From an uncultured bacterium (GTDB lineage: Bacteria; Cyanobacteriota; Vampirovibrionia; Gastranaerophilales; Gastranaerophilaceae): a stretch of DNA of 64,000 bases. Made by a program: the position numbers and the translations under genes. The notes under the pieces were generated by a model, which searched no databases, was not told where the DNA came from, and saw only the letters and a program-made list of their open reading frames with translations. Positions within the stretch are counted from its first letter, which is position 1, and every line of letters starts with the position of its first letter. The stretch lies in assembly GCA_949300485.1 (NCBI GenBank), contig CASGEL010000006.1:62001-126000 (forward strand). Reading direction: 5' to 3'. Positions 54,368 to 63,600 of this stretch are shown piece after piece.

Positions 54368-54877
54368 TTAGGAATTGCAATTTTTATTGCATTTAAGGCA
54401 TGAATTTTTAAATAAATCAGTATAATCAAAAACTTCATCTCTTAAAAGTCTATCAATTACTACAGGATATAGTTTACTGCTTACTTCTTCCATTTCTTTT
54501 TGTATAGTGTCAAAATGGCTTGTTAAACCAATTAGGATTGGATATTGTGCCAGAATCCGTCCATAGAAATTATCCGGCTCTATGTTATGAATTGTTATCC
54601 CTGTTACCTTAACTCCATACTTTAAGGCTTCATATAGAGGATTTATTGTTTGAAAAGAAGGTAAGAGGGATTGGTGCAGGTTTATTATTTTTAAGTTTTT
54701 TGATAATTGCATAATATTTTCCTGCGGATATTTGTATAATGTTACAATTAAATTAGATATATCAACTTTAGTTATATCGTTTAGCATATTAATTTCAATG
54801 TCTTTTCCTTCAAAATATTTTTGTATTGAATTTGTAACTCTGTTATTTTCATTTGTAATTATTGTGATTGTTTTCAT
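54368..54877 (-). CDS. PurN-like formyltransferase-fold protein, catalytic Asp missing
   Basis: 169 residues, against about 200 for GAR transformylase. The C-terminal half aligns with PurN: IINLHQSLLPSF corresponds to the N-x-H-P-S-L-L-P motif (Asn and His kept, Pro changed to Gln), and VTGITIHNIEPDNFYGRILAQ to the catalytic loop. At the position of the essential Asp (D144 in E. coli PurN) there is Phe. The N-terminal phosphate-binding G-x-G-S-N motif is not recognisable. The chain ends in a Cys cluster (CLKCNKNC). It is therefore a diverged relative with a changed or lost activity. Confidence 0.7.
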   Translation of the reverse strand: MKTITIITNENNRVTNSIQKYFEGKDIEINMLNDITKVDISNLIVTLYKYPQENIMQLSKNLKIINLHQSLLPSFQTINPLYEALKYGVKVTGITIHNIEPDNFYGRILAQYPILIGLTSHFDTIQKEMEEVSSKLYPVVIDRLLRDEVFDYTDLFKNSCLKCNKNCNS

Positions 54878-54932
54878 AAGTCTTCCTAGGTTGAGTAATA
54901 TTTATAATATTTTATTACAAATATGTTTTAAG

Positions 54933-54976
54933 AGAAATCCGATCGATTAAAGTATCTGATCGGATTTTCTTTTTTC
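54933..54976. terminator. Terminator-like hairpin between PurN-like gene and oadB
   Basis: AAATCCGATC pairs with GATCGGATTT (10 bp, 13-base loop). T-rich on the plus strand (TCTTTTTT), weaker on the minus strand, where it would follow oadB by 22 bases. Confidence 0.65.
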
Positions 54977-54997
54977 GTAATTTAAATATATAAATGA

Positions 54998-56236
54998 TTA
55001 ATGGCAAAGAGAAAGTAGTACCCCTGCTGCAACTGCAGAACCAATTACACCGGATACGTTTGGCCCCATAGCGTGCATTAGTAAGTAGTTTTGGTTATTA
55101 TACTCCAAGCCAACCTTGTTAGAAACGCGTGCGGCCATAGGAACTGCAGAAACTCCTGCTGATCCTATTAATGGATTAATAAGTTTAGGCTCTCTGTGTT
55201 GAATTTTTGCCATCATTTTTTCCCATACATTCATAAGTTTTGCCATTAAGACTCCTCCTGCTGTAGCAAGAGAGAATGCTGTAATTCCAAGGAACAGGAT
55301 AAATAAAGTTTGCCCTGTTAAGAACTGATCAGCTGAAAGTTTTGAACCTACAGTTAATCCTAAAAAAATTGTAATAATATTAATTAAAGCATTCTGCATT
55401 GTATCAGATAATCTTTCTACAACTCCGCATTCTTTACATAAGTTCCCGAACGCAAAGGCTCCTACAAGCGGACATGCACTAGGAAGAAATATTATACATA
55501 GTAAAAGAACAATAAGTGGGAATACAATTTTTTCTCTTTGAGAAACTGGTCTTAACTGTTCCATTTGTATTTTTCTTTCTTCCATTGTTGTAAACAATTT
55601 CATGATAGGCGGTTGTATAACAGGAACCAAAGCCATATATGAATATGCTGCAACTGCAATAGCACCAAGTAATTCAGGAGCTAATTTGTTTGTTACATAA
55701 ATTGAAGTCGGACCATCCGCACCGCCGATGATACCTATAGCACCAGCTTGTTGAATTGTGAAAGGATCCATTCCTAATGCACTCATTACTGGAGCTAAGG
55801 CTAAAGCAAGAAGCAATGCCCCAAAAATACCAAATTGTGCAGCTCCACCTAATAATGCGGTCTTAGGGTTTGCAATTAATGGACCGAAATCCGTCATTGC
55901 ACCTACTCCCATAAATATAATTAATGGGAAAATACCTTTATGAATACCTGCTTCAAATATAATACCTAAAAATCCTGCAGGTCCAGCTATTTCTTCCCCA
56001 GGAGGCATAGGTATATTGGATAATAAGCCGCCAAATGCAATTGGAACTAATAATAGCGGTTCAAATTGTTTTTTTATACCAAGCCATAATAGAAATAAAC
56101 AGACAAAAATCATTATCCATTGTCCATGCATATGTAAAATTTGTTCAAATCCTTTTAAATTCGGATCTGCCGGTAATACAAAGTTCATAAGACCGGTAGT
56201 ATTCCACAGATCACTTAAACCTTCCTGTATATTCAT
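54998..56236 (-). CDS. oadB: Na+-translocating decarboxylase beta subunit
   Basis: 412 residues with about ten membrane helices. Family landmarks: [29 protein letters not shown] (membrane Asp near 170), the [19 protein letters not shown] segment and a C-terminal [19 protein letters not shown]. It couples decarboxylation of carboxybiotin to Na+ export. Last gene of birA-oadG-oadA-oadB, 12 bases after oadA. It could equally serve a glutaconyl- or methylmalonyl-CoA decarboxylase; the OadA partner decides for oxaloacetate. Confidence 0.94.
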   Translation of the reverse strand: MNIQEGLSDLWNTTGLMNFVLPADPNLKGFEQILHMHGQWIMIFVCLFLLWLGIKKQFEPLLLVPIAFGGLLSNIPMPPGEEIAGPAGFLGIIFEAGIHKGIFPLIIFMGVGAMTDFGPLIANPKTALLGGAAQFGIFGALLLALALAPVMSALGMDPFTIQQAGAIGIIGGADGPTSIYVTNKLAPELLGAIAVAAYSYMALVPVIQPPIMKLFTTMEERKIQMEQLRPVSQREKIVFPLIVLLLCIIFLPSACPLVGAFAFGNLCKECGVVERLSDTMQNALINIITIFLGLTVGSKLSADQFLTGQTLFILFLGITAFSLATAGGVLMAKLMNVWEKMMAKIQHREPKLINPLIGSAGVSAVPMAARVSNKVGLEYNNQNYLLMHAMGPNVSGVIGSAVAAGVLLSLCH

Positions 56237-56248
56237 CTTTTTCTCCTC

Positions 56249-58030
56249 CTATCCTACAGTTACCAATTCTTGACCTGTTTGAACTTTATTACCTACTTCA
56301 ATTTCAACAGATTTTACAGTACCTGAAACCGGAGATTTTATTTCTGTTTCCATTTTCATAGCTTCTATAACTGCAATTACATCACCTTCAGATATAGTGT
56401 CACCTTCTGATACAAGAACTTTTAGTACAGTTCCAGGTAAAGCTGCTTTTATAGGAGTTCCTTCTCCTGTTATAGCTTTGGCTTCTATACCTTCTTTTAC
56501 TGAGAAATCATAAAGCTTGCCGTTAACAGTAGCTTTTTTGCCTTCAAATGCAACGGCATACTTTTTGCCGTTAACAGTTACCGTATAACTGTTAGATGAG
56601 GATGTTGTTGAAGGTTCTTGTTTTGCTTCATTTTTACGAACTCCGATAGTACCTTTGCCTTCTAAGAATAGAATGCCTTTTTCTTTACAAGTTGCGGAAA
56701 TGAATATATTTTCATCATTAACTGGTAAGCCTGCATCTTCTAATCGTTTTGTTGCAGCTTTAATACCTTTTTCAGGATCTCTGTCATTAATGTCAACAAC
56801 TAATTCTGTAGTTGGTTGGAGTTCAAGCTGCTCTGATGCAATTTTAATTATTTGCGGATCAGGCTGGCATGGTGTTTTTCCGAAATAGCCAAGAACCATT
56901 TTTCCATATCCTTCTGCTATCTTTTTCCATTTTCCGAACATTACATTGTTAAATGCCTGTTGGAAGTAGAATTGAGATACTGGAGTAACAGATGTTCCAA
57001 AACCGCCTTTTTCAACAACTTCTTTCATCGCTGCTACAATCTGCGGATATTTATCCATCAGATTATTGTCTCTGAGCATTTGGGTATTAGCAGTTAGGGC
57101 TCCTCCAGGCAAAGGTGATTGAATAATCATTGGATTAACAGCTAAAGCCTCCGGAGGAAGAAAATAATCTTTCATACATTCTTTGAAGACTTCTTCTGTT
57201 TCTATAATTTTTTCAACATCAATACCTAAATCATAGTCAGTACCTTTTAATGCGTGCCACATAGATACTATATCCGGCTGTGCAGTTCCTCCAGAAACCG
57301 GTTTCATTGATAAATCGATACAATTTGCACCGGCCTCTAATGCTGCTATATATGCAGCTAAAGCTGTTCCTGCCGTTTCATGTGAATGGAAACGTATATC
57401 TGCGTTTTCTCCTAAAATTTCACGTGTTCTTTTTATTGTTTCATAAACTTTTCTAGGGGCAGATGTTCCGGATGCATCTTTGAATGCTAATGAATCAAAT
57501 TCTATGCCGGCATCAAGAATAGAGCGCAGAACTCTTTCGTAGAATTCAACATCATGTGCTCCTGAGCATCCGATTGGCAGTTCCATCATTGTTATTGTGA
57601 CTTCATGTTTCAAGCCATGCTTTTTGATACATTGGCTTGAATATAATAAATTATTGACATCGTTTAAAGCATCAAAGTTCCTTATTGTTGTCACACCATG
57701 TTTTGCAAACATTTTTGCATGCAAATCAATAATGTCTCTTGGTTGAGAGTCTAGACCAACTACATTTACCCCTCTAGCTAATGATTGAAGATTGATATCT
57801 GGCCCGACTGCAGCTCTGATTTTATCCATTGTTTCAAATGCATTTTCATTACAGTAGAATATCGGAGATTGAAATCTTGCTCCACCTGCAACCTCAAAAT
57901 GTTTAATTCCAGCAGAAACTGCAGATTGTAGAGCAGGAATAAAATCATCAACAAAAACTCTTGCTCCGTAAACAGACTGGAAACCATCTCTGAATGATGT
58001 ATCCATTACTTTAATAAGTTTTTTCCCCAT
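56249..58030 (-). CDS. oadA: Oxaloacetate decarboxylase alpha subunit
   Basis: 593 residues. HMGL-type carboxyltransferase barrel first (MDTSFRDGFQSVYGARV; metal ligands in the RFHSHETAG segment and beyond), then the conserved carboxylase domain, and a C-terminal biotinyl domain with EAMKMET; the biotinylated Lys is about residue 559. It moves CO2 from oxaloacetate to biotin, giving pyruvate. An Ala/Ser linker (about 480-490) separates the parts. It could also act as a pyruvate carboxylase B-type subunit. Its modifying enzyme BirA is the first gene of the same operon. Confidence 0.93.
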   Translation of the reverse strand: MGKKLIKVMDTSFRDGFQSVYGARVFVDDFIPALQSAVSAGIKHFEVAGGARFQSPIFYCNENAFETMDKIRAAVGPDINLQSLARGVNVVGLDSQPRDIIDLHAKMFAKHGVTTIRNFDALNDVNNLLYSSQCIKKHGLKHEVTITMMELPIGCSGAHDVEFYERVLRSILDAGIEFDSLAFKDASGTSAPRKVYETIKRTREILGENADIRFHSHETAGTALAAYIAALEAGANCIDLSMKPVSGGTAQPDIVSMWHALKGTDYDLGIDVEKIIETEEVFKECMKDYFLPPEALAVNPMIIQSPLPGGALTANTQMLRDNNLMDKYPQIVAAMKEVVEKGGFGTSVTPVSQFYFQQAFNNVMFGKWKKIAEGYGKMVLGYFGKTPCQPDPQIIKIASEQLELQPTTELVVDINDRDPEKGIKAATKRLEDAGLPVNDENIFISATCKEKGILFLEGKGTIGVRKNEAKQEPSTTSSSNSYTVTVNGKKYAVAFEGKKATVNGKLYDFSVKEGIEAKAITGEGTPIKAALPGTVLKVLVSEGDTISEGDVIAVIEAMKMETEIKSPVSGTVKSVEIEVGNKVQTGQELVTVG

Positions 58031-58065
58031 AGATTTATCCTTTCTTTTTTAACTATTAAATAAAC

Positions 58066-58302
58066 TTAATTTTTTTTTGCGATAATTGCTGCGAATGCTA
58101 ATGCAATTGCTTCATCTACATTTGCAGTAATTCTTTTTGATTTCGTAGAAATCTCTTCTATTTTTTCAGGAAATATTTTGTTTAAATAAGATATAGCATT
58201 ACTCATTATTCTCATGCTAAAAATCATGATAAATAAGAAGCATATTACTACTCCCATTCCTATAACCATTAAAATAGACCCCTCTAGTAGTTTTTCTAGC
58301 AT
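58066..58302 (-). CDS. oadG: Decarboxylase gamma subunit (OadG-like)
   Basis: 78 residues. One N-terminal membrane helix (LLEGSILMVIGMGVVICFLFIMIF) with the family motif of the decarboxylase gamma chain, then a short cytoplasmic tail with a helix ending AFAAIIAKKN. It anchors and assembles alpha with beta. The start overlaps the birA stop by seven bases, and oadA follows 35 bases later, which supports the assignment. The protein is short and poorly conserved, as usual for OadG. Confidence 0.82.
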   Translation of the reverse strand: MLEKLLEGSILMVIGMGVVICFLFIMIFSMRIMSNAISYLNKIFPEKIEEISTKSKRITANVDEAIALAFAAIIAKKN

Positions 58303-59036
58303 ATAATGTCTCCTATCGTAAATGTTTTTTCTTGATTATCTTTTGTTGATAATATAAGCTCTCCTTTATTATTTATTTTTTTTGCTATTCCTTTTTCTAT
58401 TTTATTTAAGTTTTGGATTGTTATTTCTTTATTTAAAAATGAATTTCTTGTTACATAGTCATTTTTAATTTCAATAAATCCATTTTGCAGAAATTTTTCA
58501 TAATTTTTAAAGAATTCTTCAAGTATTTTATTTGTAAAATCAGAAATATCAACAGGTTGGTTTATTTCAATATTTAGGGCTGTTACAATTTTGTTTGGAA
58601 TATTCATAATTGATTCTTGATCTGCGTTTAAATTTACACCGAGTCCTAAAATAATCCCCTTAAGATGTGCTCCGTTCATGATGGTTTCTGCAAGTATACC
58701 CGCAATTTTTTTATTATTAATTAATACATCATTTGGCCATTTAATTTGAGCCTTGAGTCCATAGGTTTCCAAAACTTTGCATAAAGCAACTGAGAGATAC
58801 TGTGTAAGATTTGAGTATATTTCTGAGTACGTATCAGATGGTTTTAGTACAATAGATAAAAATAAATTATTTTCTCCAAGATCAACCCAAACACGATTCA
58901 ATCTGCCTCTGCCTGAAGTTTGTCGTTTAGCAATTATGACAGTTTTGTCTGAAATATTAGTTATATTAGTTTTGGCGTAGTTATTAGTCGAATCTGTTTC
59001 TTCTAATACTATTTTCCCTATTTTTACTCCTAACAT
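58296..59036 (-). CDS. birA: Biotin-protein ligase, no repressor domain
   Basis: 246 residues from ATG 59036, behind GGGG; an ATG at 59048 is also in frame but lacks a ribosome site. Motifs: STNNYA, SGRGRLNRVW (biotinyl-AMP loop), KWPNDVLINNKKIAGIL and GLGVNLN, then a small C-terminal SH3-like domain. It lacks the N-terminal helix-turn-helix of E. coli BirA, so it is a pure ligase. It heads the operon with oadG, oadA and oadB and should attach biotin to OadA. Confidence 0.94.
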   Translation of the reverse strand: MLGVKIGKIVLEETDSTNNYAKTNITNISDKTVIIAKRQTSGRGRLNRVWVDLGENNLFLSIVLKPSDTYSEIYSNLTQYLSVALCKVLETYGLKAQIKWPNDVLINNKKIAGILAETIMNGAHLKGIILGLGVNLNADQESIMNIPNKIVTALNIEINQPVDISDFTNKILEEFFKNYEKFLQNGFIEIKNDYVTRNSFLNKEITIQNLNKIEKGIAKKINNKGELILSTKDNQEKTFTIGDIIC

Positions 59037-59276
59037 ATTACCCCACATGTATTATTATAGAATAAATAAAATTTATACAACACTTTTTATAGAAATTTTG
59101 TTATTTATAAAAAATAAATTGTGGTACTAATCTTTTCTAATGAAATAATATAAGGAAATATTATTCCAATCAGTTAGTGTATTTATTTTAGTATTTGTGT
59201 AAATATTTATCTTAAAAAATAAATCGTTTGCGAAAAATTTTTTTTGGTGCTACCATGAATTTGCGAAGGGAGAAAA

Positions 59277-59966
59277 ATGGAACACTGGGTTTATACAACA
59301 ACAATATTTGGTCATGGTGTATCTTTTAATATGGATACATTAATTACAATGTGGTTTTCTATGTTGCTTCTGATAATTTTAGCCTTGCTTACTACAAAGC
59401 ATCTGGAGATGGTGCCTGGTAAATTGCAGCTATTCGGAGAAAATATTGTTAAGTACTTCAACAATATTGCGAAGGCAAGTATGGGAAATGATGAAGCACA
59501 AAAGCATATTGCTATTATATTAACCTTGTTTATGTTTATTTTAACTGCAAATTTAGTGGGTCAATTACCTTTAAAATTAATTCATTTATCAACAGGAGAA
59601 TTCGCATCTCCTAATAATGATATAAATATGACAGCTGCAATGGCTATAGTAGTTTCTATTTATTATATATTTTACGGAGTTAAAAGAAATGGATTTAAAT
59701 TCTTTTTCAAAGGTTTCAGTATTGATGGTATAATTATTACTTTGGTTGATACGTTGGAACTGTTTGTAAGACCTTTTTCTTTGGCTCTTCGACTTTTTGC
59801 AAATATTTTGGCAGGTGAATTACTGGTTGCAACTTTTATAAGTTTGTGTGCAGTTGTTTTACCTTTGCCGTTTATGTTGTTTGAATTATTTGTTGCATTG
59901 ATTCAGGCTTTAGTATTTACTTTGCTGTCAACAACATATATTTCAATGGCTGTGCAGGAGGAATAA
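59277..59966 (+). CDS. atpB: ATP synthase subunit a
   Basis: 229 residues. Five to six membrane helices. The conserved Arg is in the LFVRPFSLALRLFANILAGELL helix, which faces the c ring. AAGGGAG before the ATG. It opens the atp operon; no atpI is seen before it. It forms the ion half-channels of Fo. The 240-base gap upstream holds two TTTGCGAA octamers but no clear consensus promoter. Confidence 0.95.
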   Translation: MEHWVYTTTIFGHGVSFNMDTLITMWFSMLLLIILALLTTKHLEMVPGKLQLFGENIVKYFNNIAKASMGNDEAQKHIAIILTLFMFILTANLVGQLPLKLIHLSTGEFASPNNDINMTAAMAIVVSIYYIFYGVKRNGFKFFFKGFSIDGIIITLVDTLELFVRPFSLALRLFANILAGELLVATFISLCAVVLPLPFMLFELFVALIQALVFTLLSTTYISMAVQEE

Positions 59967-60041
59967 TAAATATATTATATAACTATATTTATTCTAAATT
60001 TTTGATAAATTGATTATAGACAAATAAAAGGAGAGAAAATT

Positions 60042-60278
60042 ATGGCAATTGAACAAACTTTAGATTTAGCAAAATTAGGTGCAGGTATTGCAATTGGTTT
60101 TGGTGCTATAGGCGGAGGTTTAGGGCTAGGTATTGCTACAAAAGGTGTTTTGGATGCAATTGCACGTCAGCCTGAAATTAAAGATGAAGCTTTTAAAAAC
60201 TTTATTATTGGTGCCGGTTTAGCTGAAGCAACTGCTATTTATGCTTTATTTATTGCTATTATGTTGTTATTCAAATAG
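60042..60278 (+). CDS. atpE: ATP synthase subunit c
   Basis: 78 residues, two membrane helices around the RQPE loop. The ion-binding Glu is in LAEATAIYALF. Compared with Na+-type rings (for example Ilyobacter), the Gln of helix 1 is Leu and the Ser after the Glu is Ala. This points to a proton ring, although residue rules are not absolute. AAAGGAGAG before the ATG. Twelve bases separate it from the first b gene. Confidence 0.95.
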   Translation: MAIEQTLDLAKLGAGIAIGFGAIGGGLGLGIATKGVLDAIARQPEIKDEAFKNFIIGAGLAEATAIYALFIAIMLLFK

Positions 60279-60290
60279 GATTTAGTTAAG

Positions 60291-60764
60291 ATGATTGAAT
60301 TTAATGCTACATTTTTAATTGCAATGCTTAGTTTTGTTATATTCATTTTAATAATGAATAGCATCTTCTATAAACCTATTTTGGCTATTATCAGAAAACG
60401 AGATGAATATATCAATTCTAATTATGAAGATTCCAAAAGGTTTGCTGATTCTGCTCAGGAAATCAATACCACAAGAGCGGCTAAATTAGAGCAAACTCAA
60501 GAAAAATGCAGGCATGAATTTAAAACTGTTGTTGATAAAATTCAATCTGAAGCCGGAGAAAAAATCCAGGCAGCTAAAGAAAACTCTAAAGTTGTTATTC
60601 AGTCTAAAAAGGCAGATTTGTTATCAGAAGAAGATGCATTGAAAAACAAAGTAAAAGATTCTGTCGTGAAAGATTTAGCATCTTCAATTGTATCTAAGCT
60701 GACAGGTATTGATACCCAGATTGATAATATTGATTACGAACCAATCAGTAAGGTAATGGATTAG
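60291..60764 (+). CDS. atpG: ATP synthase subunit b' (first b-type stalk gene)
   Basis: 157 residues. N-terminal membrane helix (FLIAMLSFVIFILIMNSIFY, then KPILAIIRKRDEYI), followed by a long charged helix. Together with the next gene it forms the peripheral stalk. Two unlike b genes side by side, in this place, are typical of cyanobacteria and their relatives, where this one is b' (atpG in the cyanobacterial scheme, a name used for gamma elsewhere). Which of the two is b' is inferred from order only. Confidence 0.85.
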   Translation: MIEFNATFLIAMLSFVIFILIMNSIFYKPILAIIRKRDEYINSNYEDSKRFADSAQEINTTRAAKLEQTQEKCRHEFKTVVDKIQSEAGEKIQAAKENSKVVIQSKKADLLSEEDALKNKVKDSVVKDLASSIVSKLTGIDTQIDNIDYEPISKVMD

Positions 60765-60766
60765 TT

Positions 60767-61276
60767 ATGCAAGAATTGATTTCTATTTTAAAAATAATAG
60801 TAACTTCAAATACTTTAAACTTCATTATAATGGTTGCATTGTTAGCTTACATTATTAAGAAGATAAATTTAAATCAAACTTTTGATAAAGCTATTGCTTC
60901 CGTAAAATCTAATATTGACAAATCCGATGAAGAAAAACAAAATGCACAAAATCTTTTGTCCAAAGCAAATGATTTGATGCAAAAACTTCCGGAAGATATA
61001 AAAACAATGGAAGATAATGCAAAAGCAAAGCTTGATGTTTTTAGAAAAAGAATAGAAGAAGATGCTCAAAAATCTATTTTTAATATTGGTAAAAATATAG
61101 ATAGAGCCGTTTCTCTTGAAGAAAAGAAGATTTCAAACTTACTGACGGATAAAACTTCTAAGGCATCAGTTGAAATTGCACGACAGCATATTGCAAAGAT
61201 GTTGGATGAAAATCCTGATTTACATAAGAAATTTATTCAAAGCAGTTTAGACGAATTAGATAGGATAAATTTATAA
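60767..61276 (+). CDS. atpF: ATP synthase subunit b
   Basis: 169 residues. One N-terminal membrane helix (LNFIIMVALLAYIIKK) and a long coiled-coil body (about 40-160) with ionic heptads. It starts two bases after the b' stop. Its own stop overlaps the delta start (TAATG), so the stalk genes are translationally coupled. Part of Fo, it holds F1 to subunit a. Confidence 0.88.
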   Translation: MQELISILKIIVTSNTLNFIIMVALLAYIIKKINLNQTFDKAIASVKSNIDKSDEEKQNAQNLLSKANDLMQKLPEDIKTMEDNAKAKLDVFRKRIEEDAQKSIFNIGKNIDRAVSLEEKKISNLLTDKTSKASVEIARQHIAKMLDENPDLHKKFIQSSLDELDRINL

Positions 61277-61827
61277 TGGCAACTACATATACAAAAATAT
61301 CTACAGTTTCAAGAAATTATGCAAAAGCTCTTTTGGAAGTTGCAGCAGAAGATAATTCTTTTGATGTTTATAAATCTCAGCTGGATATGATTTCCAATGT
61401 GCTTAATTCTTCAGAAGATTTGAGAATTGTTATGGCTAATTCTTCTATTTCAGCTTCTAAAAAAATTGAAATATTAGAAAACGTATTTAAAAATTTAATT
61501 GATGTAAAATTGTTGAGGTTTTTGAAAATCCTTGTTGAAAAGGATAGATTTAATGAATTTGAATCTATTAAGAGTTCATTTAATGAAATTTTGGAAAAAC
61601 GTTCAAATAGGAAGACCGTTGAGATATTTTCTCCTATAGAATTGGATTTTGAAAATAAGACAAATGTTAAATTTAAACTTGAACGAAAACTTAATTGTGA
61701 GATTGTTCCGGAGTGGAAGATTGATAAATCTCTTATTGCCGGATTAGCATTTAAATTTGATGATACAGTAATAGATACAAGTATTCGTTCGAAATTAGCA
61801 GTTTTGAGTAAAAATATAACTAGGTAA
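61276..61827 (+). CDS. atpH: ATP synthase subunit delta
   Basis: 183 residues, helical N-terminal domain ([42 protein letters not shown]), typical of OSCP/delta, and a short beta-rich C-terminal part with the final [16 protein letters not shown] motif. It sits on top of the alpha subunits and joins the stalk. Overlaps atpF by one base; atpA starts 11 bases later. Confidence 0.93.
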   Translation: MATTYTKISTVSRNYAKALLEVAAEDNSFDVYKSQLDMISNVLNSSEDLRIVMANSSISASKKIEILENVFKNLIDVKLLRFLKILVEKDRFNEFESIKSSFNEILEKRSNRKTVEIFSPIELDFENKTNVKFKLERKLNCEIVPEWKIDKSLIAGLAFKFDDTVIDTSIRSKLAVLSKNITR

Positions 61828-61838
61828 AAGGGGACATT

Positions 61839-63350
61839 ATGGCTTTAATACAACCTGAAGAAATTAGTTCAATTATAAAAAGTAAAATTGACAATTATGA
61901 ACTTCAAACAGAAGTTTCAAATACCGGATCTGTATTAGAAATCGGTGATGGTATTGCCAGAGTATACGGGCTTCGTAATGTTATGGCAAGTGAATTGGTT
62001 CAGTTTGAAGACGGACATGGCACATTGGGTATTGCAATGAACCTTGATGAGGATAATGTCGGTGTTGTTATTTTGGGTGAATATACCGATATTAAAGAAG
62101 GTACAGTTGTAAAAACAACAAATAGAATTGCATCTGTGCCGGTTGGTAACGGATTAATCGGCAGAATTGTCGATCCTACAGGTAAACCGTTAGACGGGAA
62201 AGGTGATTATCAATATTCTAAAACAAGACCGATTGAGCGGGTTGCTCCTGGTATTGTTGCAAGACGTTCTGTACATGAACCTCTTCAAACCGGTTTAACT
62301 GCGATTGATGCTCTTACTCCTATCGGACGCGGACAAAGAGAATTGATTATCGGTGACAGACAGACCGGTAAAACAGCTATTGCAATTGATACTATTATTA
62401 ACCAGAAAGGTAAAGATGTAATTTGTATCTATGTTGCTATTGGTCAAAAGGCTTCTACTGTCGCTCAAATTGCTAAAACGTTAGAAGAATACGGCGCAAT
62501 GGATTATTCAATTATTGTATCTTCTACTGCAAATGAATCTGCTCCGTTGCAATATATTGCACCATTTGCAGGTGTTACAATGGGCGAAGAATTTATGGAA
62601 CAGGGTAAGTCTGTTTTGATTGTTTATGATGATTTATCAAAACACGCTCAAGCATACCGTGCGATGAGTTTGTTGCTAAAAAGACCGCCAGGACGTGAAG
62701 CATATCCAGGTGACGTATTCTATCTGCATTCAAGATTACTTGAACGTGCAGTAAAATTGAATGATCAGTTGGGTGGAGGTAGTATAACTGCACTGCCAAT
62801 TATTGAAACTCAAGCAGGTGATGTGTCTGCATATATTCCAACTAACGTTATTTCAATTACAGACGGTCAAATATTCCTTGAGAGTAATTCGTTTAATGCC
62901 GGTATCAGACCAGCAATAAATGCAGGTATTTCTGTATCACGTGTTGGCGGTGCTGCTCAAACCAAGGCTATTAAGCAAGTTGCAGGTAAATTACGTTTAG
63001 ACTTGGCTCAATATAGAGAATTGGAAGCTTTCGCTCAGTTTGCATCTGACCTTGATGCTTCTACTAAAAAACAATTATTAAGAGGTCAAAAATTGACGGA
63101 AGTTCTGAAACAGCCTCAGTATAACCCGTTGAGTGTTGCGGAACAAGTTTCAATATTGTTTGCGGCAAATGAGTCTGTATTGGATGATATTGATAATGTA
63201 AATATTGCGAAATTCAAAAAAGATTGGTTTGTATATTTTAATGCCAATTGTGCAGATTTAGTCGAAAGATTAAATTCAGGTTCAGCTTTATCTGATGATG
63301 ATAGAAAAGAGCTGTTGAATGCATTAAATACGTTTAAAAGTACTTTTTAA
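61839..63350 (+). CDS. atpA: ATP synthase subunit alpha
   Basis: 503 residues. N-terminal beta barrel, P-loop GDRQTGKTA (about 170), [12 protein letters not shown], the ATP synthase signature region [14 protein letters not shown] and a helical C-terminus. It carries the non-catalytic nucleotide sites of F1. AAGGGG before the ATG. The small zinc-finger gene, not atpG, follows directly. Confidence 0.98.
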   Translation: MALIQPEEISSIIKSKIDNYELQTEVSNTGSVLEIGDGIARVYGLRNVMASELVQFEDGHGTLGIAMNLDEDNVGVVILGEYTDIKEGTVVKTTNRIASVPVGNGLIGRIVDPTGKPLDGKGDYQYSKTRPIERVAPGIVARRSVHEPLQTGLTAIDALTPIGRGQRELIIGDRQTGKTAIAIDTIINQKGKDVICIYVAIGQKASTVAQIAKTLEEYGAMDYSIIVSSTANESAPLQYIAPFAGVTMGEEFMEQGKSVLIVYDDLSKHAQAYRAMSLLLKRPPGREAYPGDVFYLHSRLLERAVKLNDQLGGGSITALPIIETQAGDVSAYIPTNVISITDGQIFLESNSFNAGIRPAINAGISVSRVGGAAQTKAIKQVAGKLRLDLAQYRELEAFAQFASDLDASTKKQLLRGQKLTEVLKQPQYNPLSVAEQVSILFAANESVLDDIDNVNIAKFKKDWFVYFNANCADLVERLNSGSALSDDDRKELLNALNTFKSTF

Positions 63351-63369
63351 ATAATGGAGGACCTATTTT

Positions 63370-63579
63370 ATGAAATGTTATAATCATCATGATAGAGATG
63401 CTTTTGGAATTTGTACGGTTTGCGGTAAGGGCTTATGTCTAGAATGTATGACTTCTAAGAAAGATGTTATTACGTGCAAAGATAAAAGGTGTATTAATAT
63501 TTTTAATTTAAAGCGTATATTATCTATACTTTTATATATTGTTATTATAATTGCTTTGTTCGTATTCATTTTTGATTAG
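63370..63579 (+). CDS. B-box-type zinc-finger membrane protein inside the atp operon
   Basis: 69 residues. N-terminal zinc-binding module: CYNHHDRDAFGICTVCGKG, then CLECM and ITCKDKRC, in the order of B-box-type bacterial zinc fingers. One membrane helix closes the chain (ILLYIVIIIALFVFIF). It lies 19 bases after atpA and 21 bases before atpG, with GGAGG at its start. It must be co-transcribed with ATP synthase. I know of no standard subunit of this kind. It may be an assembly or regulatory factor, or a passenger gene. Confidence 0.8.
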   Translation: MKCYNHHDRDAFGICTVCGKGLCLECMTSKKDVITCKDKRCINIFNLKRILSILLYIVIIIALFVFIFD

Positions 63580-63600
63580 TATAATTAATAAAAGGTTATT

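Noticed and set aside
59100-59276. TTTGCGAA octamer pair before atpB as a regulatory site
   Set aside because: Only two short copies in AT-rich sequence without symmetry or a consensus promoter; too weak to claim.
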